Source: a virus | DNA: 64,000 nt | Strand: one strand, 5' to 3' | Virus record (IMG/VR): IMGVR_UViG_3300037010_003037 | Location: 83,698 to 147,697 of that record | Shown here: piece by piece, positions 35,801 through 44,256 of the stretch | Layout of the letters: the number at the start of each line of letters is the position of its first letter | Numbering within the stretch: the first letter of the stretch is position 1 | Notes under the pieces: generated by a model | The model's database searches: none | What the model saw: the letters and a program-made list of their open reading frames with translations, nothing else | Told to the model about the DNA's origin: nothing | Made by a program: the position numbers and the translations under genes

Positions 35801-38610
35801 CTTAACTCCATTGTAGATGGCTTTAGCCACAGTTGCCCCGCATATGGGGTGCTTGGCATAGCCTCTACAAAATAGCCACCAGAAGTAGTTCCATCTGAAC
35901 GTAAAACCTGTGTTTTTACAAGCTCACGATCAACATCAAAACTGCGTTGAATAATTGGAGAAATATGACCATCATGGTGAACAATGATGCTTATGCCAAG
36001 CTCTGGATCAAATGAAACATTCGGATGAACAGCTGGAATTAAACCGAACATTGGAAGCGTAGCTGGCCAATTAGGTATTTTTGCTGTTGTGTCACCAAAA
36101 ACATCACGGAGGTTTTGGTTATTTTCTCGTGATTTACAATATTCATCGAGTAATGATTGAATTTCGACAGAAAATGGATCAATATGAGAAATTGTAAGCG
36201 TGTTACCACGCGTAATATAAGATGGTATATTTTCTGAAACAAATTGATCAATACTTGCAAGAGCAACGTTGTATTGTTGTTCAGCAAAGTCAATGAGCGT
36301 GATAGGACTCATGTCTTGCTGAATAAGCATGCTTGCTAGCAATGGAAAGTTTAGGTTAAAATCTCTTATGGTGCCACCATAAGCTGGATTAAACTCTAGC
36401 AAGCGAACGTTATTGTTTCCAAGAGACCCTCCTTTGAAACCATCCTGGTTACGTACTATGCTTCTAGCATGTTCAACTATATCACCATAAAATAATTCAT
36501 CACGTGTTTCACGTTCCATGTTTTGGAACATTCGAAGTGGTGTCATCCAAACACCATCAATATGATTATCAAGAGCATCAGCGCTAACACCACCAGGATA
36601 GTTAATGATTTGATCATTAATTTTCTTAATGTAACGCGGAGACAGCTTATTCATCACATTGAATGAAATAACATCACCATCTGAATATGCAGCTGGAGTT
36701 ATTGTGATAATAAAATCATCGCATTCAAACGCTGTTCCAGGCAGAGCATTACCAACATTTCCAGAACGTTCACCAACAACTGTAAATTTTCCACCTGTAT
36801 ATGTAAGTGTCCATGTCTGAACATCAGCTGTCTGTTTAAGCATATCAAATGTTATGTTAGCACCAGCTACGTTAGGAAGTGTTACTGATTTTGCAACAGC
36901 ACCAGTTACACCAGGCACCCATATTGTTTCAAGCTTAGCATTTGCAGCATCACCATCTGGCACCTTCTTGTAAAATAACAGACGACCTTGCTCGTCCTTC
37001 AATCCATGGCCAAAAACAAAGTCATAGTCAGATGTTGTTTTAAGGCGTCTTTGAATAATCGGGTCAACATCAGAGCTCGCATCTTCAGCATAGAAGAAAA
37101 TAGATGAGGTTTTACCAGCATGAGTGCCATCATATCTAAAAAGATCAAATTGTGGTAGCTGGTTTTTAGAAGAAATATGCTGCGTTATTTTAATGGGACC
37201 ATCTTGAGTTGGTTCACCATCTAAAGTAATAGAAGAGTTAAGCTGAAGATCCTCATCATATTCTATAATTGGTCTTTTTGCCTGTTCAGCCTGATCAATT
37301 GAAAAACCATATGATCCAAAAAGTGCATCAAAATCATCTTTGTGGTACCATCTATTTCTAATTTGCCAATCATTTACGTTGATAGGTGGATTAGTAGGAT
37401 CAAGCGTAAATGTGATAGCTGAGGAAATTGGGGTATCATCATCTAATAGTGGGGTTTTTGCTGTTACTTCAAAAGTTTGCCCTGTAAAAGAGACATATAC
37501 ACGTGAGCCTATTTTTAAATGACTTTCTAGTGTAGCATTTGAGGCACGTTTCCATTTAACATTATCAATAATATAGATTCCGTTTTCATGTGGATCTGGT
37601 TGGTTTATTACAAGTACACCACGTCCGCGAATAACTTGATTTCCATTAAGATACATTAACGGAAGAGTTGATTTTACACCAAGCAATGCACCCTTACCAG
37701 AAGGAGAAATAGAATTAAAAGAAACAAAAATATTGCTTGTGCGATGAGAAACGCTAATAATAAATTCATCGTTGGCAGAGAATGGAATGGCTCCATTTTG
37801 AATTGTCAATTCTAGAACTTGATCATTTGGTTCAGGGAAATTAGTATCATATGGTTTACCAATTCCATAGCCAACAATGCTCTTACCACGCACGAAAAGC
37901 TTAACATGTGTCTTAGCACCAGAAGTAATAGATGATAAAGTACCTGTAGTAAGGCCACTTGGATCAGTGCTGTTAACAATGATCTTGCCACTATCTACTG
38001 GATTTGACGATGTCACAACAAAGTCAGCACTTGATGTAAATTTAACAGTTATAACTTCATCTTCACGATCAGTACCTGTTAACTTAACTGGGGTTGTAGC
38101 AAGGTATGAAACAGGAAACTTAATCTTAGACTTTGGGTTTGGTCTAGCAATAGTGTAGTAATCTGGATCATTATGCGGATTACCGGGGAAAGTATTTGGT
38201 GCGACTAGTATCTTACCTGCCCAATAATAGTTCCCATAGTTAATGAATTTGTCATAGTTAATAGGAACGTGAAAGTTGAAGTACTGCTCACTCATCCATG
38301 AGCGCATGTTCTCAATGTCAGCGTTCAGAACTTTTAATCGATTAACAAAATCATTAAATGTGTAAGCAGACTCTTCTGTTCCTGTCTTTACATAAAGAGC
38401 TGGAACAAGTGCGTTTACTTCTCGCTCTAAGTTTGAAGCAAAAATTTGCGGTTCACCATCAATTTGCTGTCCAATTCGTCCATCAATAAGCACGCTTCTT
38501 TCTTCTGCTACAAATCGATTGAACAGGTTTGAAACGAGACTTGTTAATGTCTCATTTTTAAGAGTTAAAGGAAGAAGTCTATTGAAATCTAAGTATTGTT
38601 TCTTTGCCAT
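29809..38610 (-). CDS. Giant baseplate/tail structural protein (2933 residues)
   Basis: It lies directly after gp6, where T4-like phages carry gp7/gp8-type wedge proteins, and its first 130 residues (FNRLLPLTLKNETLTSLVSN, then YGNYYWAG) look like a baseplate connector. The rest is a long series of beta-rich modules. A module with ENGIY...W-x-R appears at about residues 330-380 and again near 1140-1210, the same as in the 804-residue fibre protein; GQLWLKPST and GQFWFNRST are further fibre-like modules near residue 930-960. T4 gp7 has 1032 residues, so this may be a fusion of a wedge protein with decoration domains. A late promoter and a 15-base inverted repeat precede it. Confidence 0.7.
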   Translation of the reverse strand: MAKKQYLDFNRLLPLTLKNETLTSLVSNLFNRFVAEERSVLIDGRIGQQIDGEPQIFASNLEREVNALVPALYVKTGTEESAYTFNDFVNRLKVLNADIENMRSWMSEQYFNFHVPINYDKFINYGNYYWAGKILVAPNTFPGNPHNDPDYYTIARPNPKSKIKFPVSYLATTPVKLTGTDREDEVITVKFTSSADFVVTSSNPVDSGKIIVNSTDPSGLTTGTLSSITSGAKTHVKLFVRGKSIVGYGIGKPYDTNFPEPNDQVLELTIQNGAIPFSANDEFIISVSHRTSNIFVSFNSISPSGKGALLGVKSTLPLMYLNGNQVIRGRGVLVINQPDPHENGIYIIDNVKWKRASNATLESHLKIGSRVYVSFTGQTFEVTAKTPLLDDDTPISSAITFTLDPTNPPINVNDWQIRNRWYHKDDFDALFGSYGFSIDQAEQAKRPIIEYDEDLQLNSSITLDGEPTQDGPIKITQHISSKNQLPQFDLFRYDGTHAGKTSSIFFYAEDASSDVDPIIQRRLKTTSDYDFVFGHGLKDEQGRLLFYKKVPDGDAANAKLETIWVPGVTGAVAKSVTLPNVAGANITFDMLKQTADVQTWTLTYTGGKFTVVGERSGNVGNALPGTAFECDDFIITITPAAYSDGDVISFNVMNKLSPRYIKKINDQIINYPGGVSADALDNHIDGVWMTPLRMFQNMERETRDELFYGDIVEHARSIVRNQDGFKGGSLGNNNVRLLEFNPAYGGTIRDFNLNFPLLASMLIQQDMSPITLIDFAEQQYNVALASIDQFVSENIPSYITRGNTLTISHIDPFSVEIQSLLDEYCKSRENNQNLRDVFGDTTAKIPNWPATLPMFGLIPAVHPNVSFDPELGISIIVHHDGHISPIIQRSFDVDRELVKTQVLRSDGTTSGGYFVEAMPSTPYAGQLWLKPSTMELRVFSVNYDTPTTPPNGSTGQFWFNRSTRQMHEWDNVSNTWIVSSVTVANRWLPFSIETIRNSLVIAVEQKLFESVHPSQSVSSYLSNANVSRYSEIELARFALKYGYDTYAPDFKQNDAFTWNYSHAIIPGFTTVPARWYDIYKQHFNRPGQTVSTCRPNLEPWKLLNFAIKPPTWDALYASTVSGTNNIATPVRVVAWQNVPTLAGFPVIDGIQVANGDRILLIAQTLPEMNGIYIAAASSWTRSSDILAEGLTVGCLEGDTRANTVWVITTSGTIIPNVTPVTIEQVRMWKQQMWADIKAANPSLKLCVNIYNDAVLPPYVSPLESASSEALLTYIPSGISDVYRFGDNGPVEIVWKKSLEYLYGLARTAFRLQPLEFLSKSWGDTFVTAYPGGARLERNLSALQPHTSFLMHGERLNIINTYTSDEVQQRIKGTINAVNPNDKTREIIFEVSHVEDNLTIFSLFINGQLKAYVEEGLPFSIVTDGVSFNNVTIDDLGIPFELGEKLIINLYDDVVDVDSPNYVDPSLIINDFCEGCVADGAAVVHPTQPMKPVPTKFTHVAATVKKFKGLGQWFTNLLRFSFIDTEFSSATQAYRNWQLKLAHRIGALIRQDTLSINTTLGLLPTTSYNLLLKKNSNNDSLWITGLRVQLVSMGSRVINQYGYQAPKTDASDWVFRIESYSNQNPTIEKYVLNTSGEYLTFNALSKITTPLEWKRYTEKLSIETVTTPQIITGLQNVINFIFGYVDRLHDLGWRIYSEGMPVTDEETGRNLDWQLEIEKFIDRVYKGMNAGDAHILNPFMENLTLITPYGLMARYSDRVFIDAYSAQGAYDVTGALIPVDKLHVIRTDEYAVTYTNTPIFSAHVFIDEYEHAILFNKKFSDENGAATLFDPFTSARIKTAYLNYIRQEEPNGKPTFEGFFLSGNNVRRNLMSSVDASASYYDAAKTFYEPTTAEHALALLGYSKKSYFDKIDVNNSTQFNFWRGLIQAKGTNMTIDAFVNYKKFNDASVDEYWAYKIAEYGDAREKSSPELKIEPTDTTQKYLRLQFYTNGDGVDLMPLFTHIESGDDTRWFSINDLGKGLYFEAERISETVVVDASNTFPAYIRLSNIYHNGDGVEPSVTGPFNCKVINASLIKVDGPGTYKVTGFTWINPTKLSPIKLINYKDSILIDDISLWHPAIGIHAQAPLEVVDIISHADPARYNYSMQTTNNENYHTLKPWAQREVGRVWWNTANLGYIPYYDAKIFPNRDARLQRWGLLADWASIDLYEWVESPVHPAKYDDLAAKQEGSAEIDPRLKASGRAALKKYYKRDRIIKRKPIAWSKAGVGNSNAHPSFGSTLIKVFVSGNLLVADKGRCKDQTLVADRHFGGWKNNKPVGEVKIVDNIQYVIGSSVLLDQPMIVPSGTKLASIELEPLKIPAFGSKIGAIKLSKKTISAGVFALRMSDALGNYEDTQVNDWVSTDAVNDNLLIVKFETFGLSVRIKRAIFGNTPLTSEEIIDSIVNGEQDIYIREGISFEEIIPLPDDIFINDKNDIDYSESEYEWKTWETPTQKELDSDLVPPFNMWKPYVGDEQIVSATSSIISEMYNPINTLVLRTGESIARYTVSWTEWKLLNDLRLNKISNGVDPILFVLPEEIDNNRVSVYVNGIQVNPSGYVISGYLLQIVNTPQEGSSVLVLYRAYVPSSKELEFDPDVAEDYTIQTQYKLDYQYTVIQQRDADGNITAAKYYFWVQDKTIPQVNKTMSLAQAQDILTVGPSTYTIFVRALPSNDKKYPAKFDSCAIAGLSAFVTKDSAFKLRFVRDFTLRDDPEEINLKNTHSEWKLIRKSQRNKIPAQLWELITAAVSGIDAGGNPVPSQARIDYDNRNGTRTRFGFGKGQIFADTELVKKSIINTILNTQCTLRVGNKVITDYITALDFSKSSEWFATPEKARETMSIIYKTARASQVNEIFFAVLDDALANNFEFSDIFKTSYITVSSSTTIVQATQVEQQDELY

Positions 38611-38615
38611 GAGCT

Positions 38616-38665
38616 GATTGCTGGATAAATCATGAATAATATAATATCTTATTTATCCAGCAATC
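38616..38665. repeat. 15-base perfect inverted repeat around a late promoter
   Basis: GATTGCTGGATAAAT (38616-38630) and its exact complement (38651-38665) are separated by 20 AT-rich bases in the gap between gp6 and the giant gene. Each arm carries a GATAAAT core, oriented outward past the opposite arm, so two late-promoter-like -10 boxes face each other. Confidence 0.85.
38650..38657 (-). promoter_or_regulatory. T4-type late promoter (GATAAATA)
   Basis: GATAAATAAG on the - strand, 40 bases before the 2933-residue gene. It is part of the right arm of the inverted repeat. Confidence 0.65.
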
Positions 38666-38686
38666 AAAATGCTTAGAAAGTCATTT

Positions 38687-41600
38687 TTACTTGATTTGTC
38701 TTAGAACGGATGGAGTAAGTGCATCAACTATTTCGATGTCATTAATAGTTGCTGCTGATTGAAGAATTTCATCAAATCCTGACTCGATCGTAAACAATGA
38801 ACCAAATGAGTTCACTGAATACATTGGAACTAGAACAACAGAGGAAATTTGAGAGGTTAAGCGCTGGTGAATTAAAGAGATTAGTTCAGTAGCGTAGAAT
38901 GTATCTCCAAAATCCCATCCTTGAATGTCAAAGAACTTATCTATAACAGCTATGATCTCTTGTTTGATGCGCTCATCAGAGAACGTAGCTGTTGGTGACT
39001 TAACAACCCTAAACTTAGCGCGGAACCTCTGATCTGCTTTTTCACCAAACAATAACTTTATTTTCCCAGGATGCAAAACAACAGTGTCAGACAACATCTT
39101 GTTCTTCAACAAATAACCATATGCTGTTCTTAGTTCTAGAGGTGTTGGAGGTATAGGCTCAATAGAGCTAAACCCCTTTATGTAATCCCTCATGCTTATA
39201 TAGTACCCACGAGTTAACAAAAATGCATCATGTATATTAGTAACTGATGGGTCAATAAGGTTAGTGACAGGAGAGAAGTGCTGCCACATAAAATCAAGAC
39301 CTTTAATCAAGTTGCATCCATCTATTCCATTATCTCCTGTTGGAGATACTGGTGCTGGTACCATTCTTCTTCTAACAATAGTTACATTTACGGCTGATGG
39401 AGAGATAAGTTTACCAACGTAGTTTCCATATTCAAATGCGTAAAAAACTCCACTACCAGCAGGGAACTCGATTCCCATTCTGTCATACACTGTTGTGTCA
39501 TAATCAGGGATATCATATCCATCTATCAGCGTATATCTATAATTTGGATCTTGTTCATCACATGCCAGCCAACGAATTGTGGTACCATCTGCAGAAACAA
39601 TTCCGTATTGATAAGAATCTTTTGAGAACGCTTCAAATTGTAAAATATTATCTGGAGTAGCATCTCCAGAACGAATGAAGTTTATTGTATCTGTTGGTGC
39701 AACTTCTAATTGATTGAAATTTATAACTCCATCTGAGTTATATACAAAACCTAGTGCATCATAAATGTGCGCGCTTACAAGTGGTTTACCAAATTCATCT
39801 AAATTTGAACGTAGAATTCTGATTTTGTCAACAACTGGTTTTTTAGTTTCAGAATCCAAAATCTGATCATTTTGATTGTACCAGAACTTTGTTGTGTTGC
39901 TTTGAACTATAGTCTTAGTATTTCTGTTAAAAATCTTCCATGATGTTGTTGTCCCACCATTATCTTCACGAACAATCATGAAGATCCATGATTGGGCTTT
40001 TATCGCTTGGTTAAAAGTCATCTGTTGTGCAAGATCTGGGCCATTCTCATCAAGTCCTGCCCCTCCAATGTATGGTTTAAGGTTAATCATCTCAGCATCC
40101 GCAGGAACTGATGGATTAGCTCTCATAACTGCATCAGGAATTATTTCCCACCAACCTGTAAAGTTTACTTTATATTTGAGACCATGAATTTTTCGAACAG
40201 TTGCTGTGAAATCACCACTCGAAGGATAAGACTGTTTTTGAATATCAATAACAAAGCCATCTCCCGTTTGGAATGGAGAATTTACATCATTAGTAATAGA
40301 GAAATCTACTGGAAGATTATGACCATGTTGATCAGACCACCGAGCTCCATTTCCAATAACATAATTAGGTAATCTTCCACGTAGATTTGAAATAACGGTA
40401 AAGGTGACACCATCAGAAGTCATCTCGATGGTTATTACTTCTTTCTTATGCGCGAACTGGTCAAGCCCGTTCGCCTTTGGAGCACCTGCACTACCGTCAC
40501 CATATCCCCATATGCTTTGTGAAGGATCAGTTGGTGGCAGATTGTTGTCAAAGCTGTGGAGTCTAATATCACCACCACCAAAACAGCGAATAAATGGGTT
40601 AAAGCGCAAGCCAAAGATCTTTTGTGGTGGAACTTGCTGAAGACCAGAACCCACATCGCCAGGAGGATAGGTGTTTACACCATCAATAGTTCTTGGTAGA
40701 TCTGGCTGGTAAATTTTTCCATCATCTTCAGGATAAAGTATTGGATCCTTAATGATACCATGGCGAACGCCATTAATTATAGCGTACTGCTGAACATCAC
40801 CATACCAGTGCTGGTCAAGTGCTCCTTGAATAGCTGTTTTCTCGTTTAAAGAACCATCACCACCGTTTATTAATGTAGATTGAACCCACGCATCATAAAG
40901 CTCACCATATGGTGCGACAACAGTATCATCAAGACGATAGTATCTTGTCTGGTTATCTTCTACAAAAACTCTGCGTGGGTATGAAATAATGCCATCGGCA
41001 TCTGGTGATGTTGCAATAGCGTGTACAATGCTATTAAACACACCAGGACTTTGAAGCAAAGGCTCAATGAAAGAGTCTATTATGGTTCTGGCTGATAAGC
41101 GCGTTTCAACCATATCAACTGATATATCAGAAAACATTATAAGATCATCACCAAATAACTTAACGTTCTCATAATGACGTGATGCGTCATTCCATTCAAT
41201 ATATTTTGGTTGACCAGCAAATGTTCTGTTGATCGTTTTAAGACGTAAGATTGTTGGGTCCTTCAACATGAAGGTGTTATAATCTTGGCCATTTACCATT
41301 CTGTTCTGCGCGTAGTACGTAGAAGGTGCGGCCTGTCTTATTTGCTCAGTAGTTTCAGATTGTGAGTTGTTTTGAATTGCTGCAGTTAGAGAGAACGTAA
41401 TGTTACACGTGTGCGTATTGTTTTGCTGGTTAGTGTAGACAAAGCTCATTGGCTGACCAGCGATTCTATTCTTTGGAATAAAGATGTTTTGGTTAGTGGA
41501 CACTCTAGTCCAGATTTGGAATTTTCCGACTGGAGCATCGCTAAAGTTTCCATCACCAAATAACAACGCGATTCGATCGTTTTCTAACGTTTCAACCTCA

Positions 41601-42568
41601 AATTTTTTACGGCCACTTTGATCATTGAACTGAAGGTTTTGTTCACTTAGTGTCTCAACTTCATGCCACACTTCAGTAATGACATCATCATCATTTACTC
41701 TGTAAACCCATACGTCAGTGTTGTTTATATTGATAGCTTCAAGCTCAAGACGCCGGTTTGCTGTTGGTTCAAGAATAGTGTAATCTGTTCTTATAAGAGT
41801 ACCTTGCTTCACAAACATCATGAAGCCAGTAAAGTCGGATCCATCACCCTTTCCATCATTAGCATAAACTATGTTGAACTGTGCGTTCAAATCTGGGGAA
41901 CGTTCAAATGGACCATTTTCGTCTATGTCAATAGGTACAGCTTCCATTTGAAACTGTTCATTGGCACCTGATGCAATAAATGAGTAGACGCCGTTTCTAA
42001 ACGAGTTAGTATGATTATTAAATGTGTAGAGCTGCATCGACACATCACCAATTTGTACAGCCTTAATTGGCTGCCCAAAGTGTGTGGTTAAAACCTTGTT
42101 AATTACTAAAAAGAACTGTTCTTTCCAATTAGTATTGTTTGGATCATTCCACGTGATAGTAACATTTGAAAGGTTGTTGCCTAGAGAGTCAAATACCGTT
42201 TCAGATGTACTGATAGAGTTAATTTTTACTAACCCGCGAGCAGGAATATTTCTAGAAGCTTTATATGAAATCAACCGGGCTAGACGAAGAATTGATTGCT
42301 TGCGCTGAGCAGTTGTGATAAAGTTTTCATGCGCCATCGTGTCAACACGGTACGCAAGCTGTTCAGCTACGTATGCAAAAAGTTCAAGGATAGCAATAAG
42401 CTCTGATGACTCAATAAAGTCATTAAAGTGTTCAGCATGATAGATTTTAAGATACTGTATTAGGGATTCTTTAACAGTATCATAATCGTATGCCGTGAAG
42501 TTTATTTGTTGAAAGGCGTTATAAACCTTGTCCCAAGCTTCAGCTGCGTATGTTGTTCGAAAGGTCAT
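38687..42568 (-). CDS. 6: Baseplate wedge protein gp6 (Baseplate_J-like)
   Basis: The 1293-residue protein has the characteristic gp6 N-terminus: DYDTVKESLIQYLK, then SSELIAILELFAYVAEQLAY, HENFITTAQRKQSILRLARL and ASRNIPARGLVKI. Two gp6 copies per wedge form the inner iris of the baseplate and hold the sheath-triggering state. T4 gp6 has 660 residues, so this one is about twice as long, with extra beta domains in the middle (about residues 480-950). The C-terminal gp6 domain (VLHPGKIKLLFGEKADQRFRAKF and the DKFFDIQGWDFGDTF region) is present. It follows gp25 by five bases, the usual order. Confidence 0.9.
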   Translation of the reverse strand: MTFRTTYAAEAWDKVYNAFQQINFTAYDYDTVKESLIQYLKIYHAEHFNDFIESSELIAILELFAYVAEQLAYRVDTMAHENFITTAQRKQSILRLARLISYKASRNIPARGLVKINSISTSETVFDSLGNNLSNVTITWNDPNNTNWKEQFFLVINKVLTTHFGQPIKAVQIGDVSMQLYTFNNHTNSFRNGVYSFIASGANEQFQMEAVPIDIDENGPFERSPDLNAQFNIVYANDGKGDGSDFTGFMMFVKQGTLIRTDYTILEPTANRRLELEAININNTDVWVYRVNDDDVITEVWHEVETLSEQNLQFNDQSGRKKFEVETLENDRIALLFGDGNFSDAPVGKFQIWTRVSTNQNIFIPKNRIAGQPMSFVYTNQQNNTHTCNITFSLTAAIQNNSQSETTEQIRQAAPSTYYAQNRMVNGQDYNTFMLKDPTILRLKTINRTFAGQPKYIEWNDASRHYENVKLFGDDLIMFSDISVDMVETRLSARTIIDSFIEPLLQSPGVFNSIVHAIATSPDADGIISYPRRVFVEDNQTRYYRLDDTVVAPYGELYDAWVQSTLINGGDGSLNEKTAIQGALDQHWYGDVQQYAIINGVRHGIIKDPILYPEDDGKIYQPDLPRTIDGVNTYPPGDVGSGLQQVPPQKIFGLRFNPFIRCFGGGDIRLHSFDNNLPPTDPSQSIWGYGDGSAGAPKANGLDQFAHKKEVITIEMTSDGVTFTVISNLRGRLPNYVIGNGARWSDQHGHNLPVDFSITNDVNSPFQTGDGFVIDIQKQSYPSSGDFTATVRKIHGLKYKVNFTGWWEIIPDAVMRANPSVPADAEMINLKPYIGGAGLDENGPDLAQQMTFNQAIKAQSWIFMIVREDNGGTTTSWKIFNRNTKTIVQSNTTKFWYNQNDQILDSETKKPVVDKIRILRSNLDEFGKPLVSAHIYDALGFVYNSDGVINFNQLEVAPTDTINFIRSGDATPDNILQFEAFSKDSYQYGIVSADGTTIRWLACDEQDPNYRYTLIDGYDIPDYDTTVYDRMGIEFPAGSGVFYAFEYGNYVGKLISPSAVNVTIVRRRMVPAPVSPTGDNGIDGCNLIKGLDFMWQHFSPVTNLIDPSVTNIHDAFLLTRGYYISMRDYIKGFSSIEPIPPTPLELRTAYGYLLKNKMLSDTVVLHPGKIKLLFGEKADQRFRAKFRVVKSPTATFSDERIKQEIIAVIDKFFDIQGWDFGDTFYATELISLIHQRLTSQISSVVLVPMYSVNSFGSLFTIESGFDEILQSAATINDIEIVDALTPSVLRQIK

Positions 42569-42573
42569 GATGT

Positions 42574-42945
42574 TTACTGTGTTGGTACTTCAATTCTAAG
42601 AACGTCTCTTACATTGAATTCAATGTAAAGCAAATCTGCAAGAGCAATAATAGCATTGTTATCAGGCAAGGATGCAACACTTAGTTTTATGAGATTTACT
42701 CTAGGATCATAGTTAAAGACTTCTGTTAAGTCATCTTCAACTATTTTTCTGCTACGCTCATCATTTGGTTCAAAAACAAGTGTTGGAATACGTGTACCAA
42801 AGCCTGGCATCATCACGCGCTCACCTTTTTCAGTAAAAATGTGATTTAAAAGGTCACGTTTTACGAGCTCAATGTTCTTAAGCCCAAACGTTCGTCTATT
42901 TTTCCAATCTGCTGTTGAAAAACCTTTGTAAATTGCGCGTGACAT
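42574..42945 (-). CDS. 25: Baseplate wedge protein gp25
   Basis: The 123-residue protein matches the gp25/lysozyme-like small baseplate family (T4 gp25: 132 residues) that bridges wedge and sheath. The signature is LLNHIFTEKGERVMMPGFGTRIPTL with the E-R-x-x-x-P-x-F-G core, and an EPND segment. A late promoter lies 25 bases before it and a good Shine-Dalgarno (AGAGGTA) supports the start. Confidence 0.92.
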   Translation of the reverse strand: MSRAIYKGFSTADWKNRRTFGLKNIELVKRDLLNHIFTEKGERVMMPGFGTRIPTLVFEPNDERSRKIVEDDLTEVFNYDPRVNLIKLSVASLPDNNAIIALADLLYIEFNVRDVLRIEVPTQ

Positions 42946-42969
42946 GTGCTTACCTCTTGTTTATCAAAG

Positions 42970-42977
42970 TATTTATT
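42970..42977 (-). promoter_or_regulatory. Possible late promoter (AATAAATA)
   Basis: AATAAATACTTTG on the - strand, 25 bases before gp25, in the gap between the hub spike gene and the wedge genes. Confidence 0.55.
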
Positions 42978-42999
42978 TGCACAACAGATAGTTCAAAAA

Positions 43000-44250
43000 T
43001 TACGGTTTCCAGTTTGGTCCCCTTGGATTTGGTGATGGTGGTCTGTCCCATGGTTCATGACCTGGTACAATCGACGGTGAGTCTGCTATTAACGCGCAAA
43101 CTTGATTATCATTAATCGATGATCCACCGCCAGTGCCCGAACCACCATTTAAGTAAATTACCTCAGCTGACTCGGTGATATGAGATCCACCAATTAGATC
43201 CATTCCTGTATTTGCTTTGATATTAACACTAAGCTCACTAGACATAAAAATATCTTGACAAGCTGATAGAATGAACTTTTCTTTAGTATTCACGTACATT
43301 GACTTACCGGTGCTCATTTTAATGTTGTCTTCATTCGCCTTTACATTAAATGCTTTATCAGCTTCAATGTTGATGTTTCTGTCAGCATAAAAATTAATGT
43401 CCTCTCCAGCACGAAAGCTTATGGACAGAGCTGAGAACACGTGAATATGTCCATCTAAATCCATTTCAATCCAAGATTTTCCTTTTGCGGTGCTTATATA
43501 AATTCGCTCGTTCGCATCATCAAAAATCATCTGATGACCTTCTGCGGTTTTAACACGCAGCCGGGCAAATTTTGGATGATCTTGCATAATGATTGCATGC
43601 CGACCAGGAGTTACCCAGCAATAAGTTTGTGGATCAAGATATCTAGGATTTTTAGCTCCTGCTGGATACCCTTCTGCACCATCTTTATCTGTCTTAGCTT
43701 GCGCTACTTGCCGTTCATAAGCTCCACGAGTAATTGCCTGAGAAGCATTAAGCTTATCCTGGAACTGTTGTCGTAAATTATCAAATGCTGGCTGAATTGG
43801 TTCGAGCTTACCAGTTCCATCACCTGCATCACCCCATGGCCCAGGCATTCCATCTTTATCAAAGTTTCTTCCTGCAGGTAACGATCTATTTCTGTGAAGT
43901 CGAAGAGATGATGCGAAGTAACATCTTTGATTAGGGTTAGCATTCAAAAAGAACACATATACAGTCGCACCAATCTTTGGAATCGCCCAAAAACCATATG
44001 CCGCATGGGATGTATTTTCAACTGGTATACCACCTGCTGGGTATTCAACAGTAAAACCAAAGAATGGTGATGCGTACTCTGCCCATGGAATTGCATCTAT
44101 GTCAATGTTTTCGCCATCAAGTGCTGGAATCCAAACCTTCACGCGACCCATCTGATCTGGATCTTCAGTGAAGATTACTTGTCCTTCCATGATGAACGGA
44201 ATTCCATCATGAAAAAATTCTGAAGATTGCTGAAATTGTTTATAAATCAT
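43000..44250 (-). CDS. 5: Baseplate hub/spike protein gp5-like, without lysozyme domain
   Basis: Residues about 20-130 form the OB-fold of gp5 (GQVIFTEDPDQMGRVKVWIPA, then IPWAEYASPFFG). After a short region (WVTPGRHAIIMQDHP, residues about 205-225) the sequence becomes the repetitive beta-helix of the membrane-piercing needle (ADRNINIEADKAFNVKANED and onward, to about 360). The C-terminal HEPWDRP motif is common in hub spikes of aquatic T4-like phages. The T4 gp5 lysozyme domain (about 170 residues) is missing; 416 residues compared with 575. The peptidoglycan-cutting function may be supplied by another virion enzyme. Confidence 0.87.
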   Translation of the reverse strand: MIYKQFQQSSEFFHDGIPFIMEGQVIFTEDPDQMGRVKVWIPALDGENIDIDAIPWAEYASPFFGFTVEYPAGGIPVENTSHAAYGFWAIPKIGATVYVFFLNANPNQRCYFASSLRLHRNRSLPAGRNFDKDGMPGPWGDAGDGTGKLEPIQPAFDNLRQQFQDKLNASQAITRGAYERQVAQAKTDKDGAEGYPAGAKNPRYLDPQTYCWVTPGRHAIIMQDHPKFARLRVKTAEGHQMIFDDANERIYISTAKGKSWIEMDLDGHIHVFSALSISFRAGEDINFYADRNINIEADKAFNVKANEDNIKMSTGKSMYVNTKEKFILSACQDIFMSSELSVNIKANTGMDLIGGSHITESAEVIYLNGGSGTGGGSSINDNQVCALIADSPSIVPGHEPWDRPPSPNPRGPNWKP

Positions 44251-44256
44251 GTTCTT

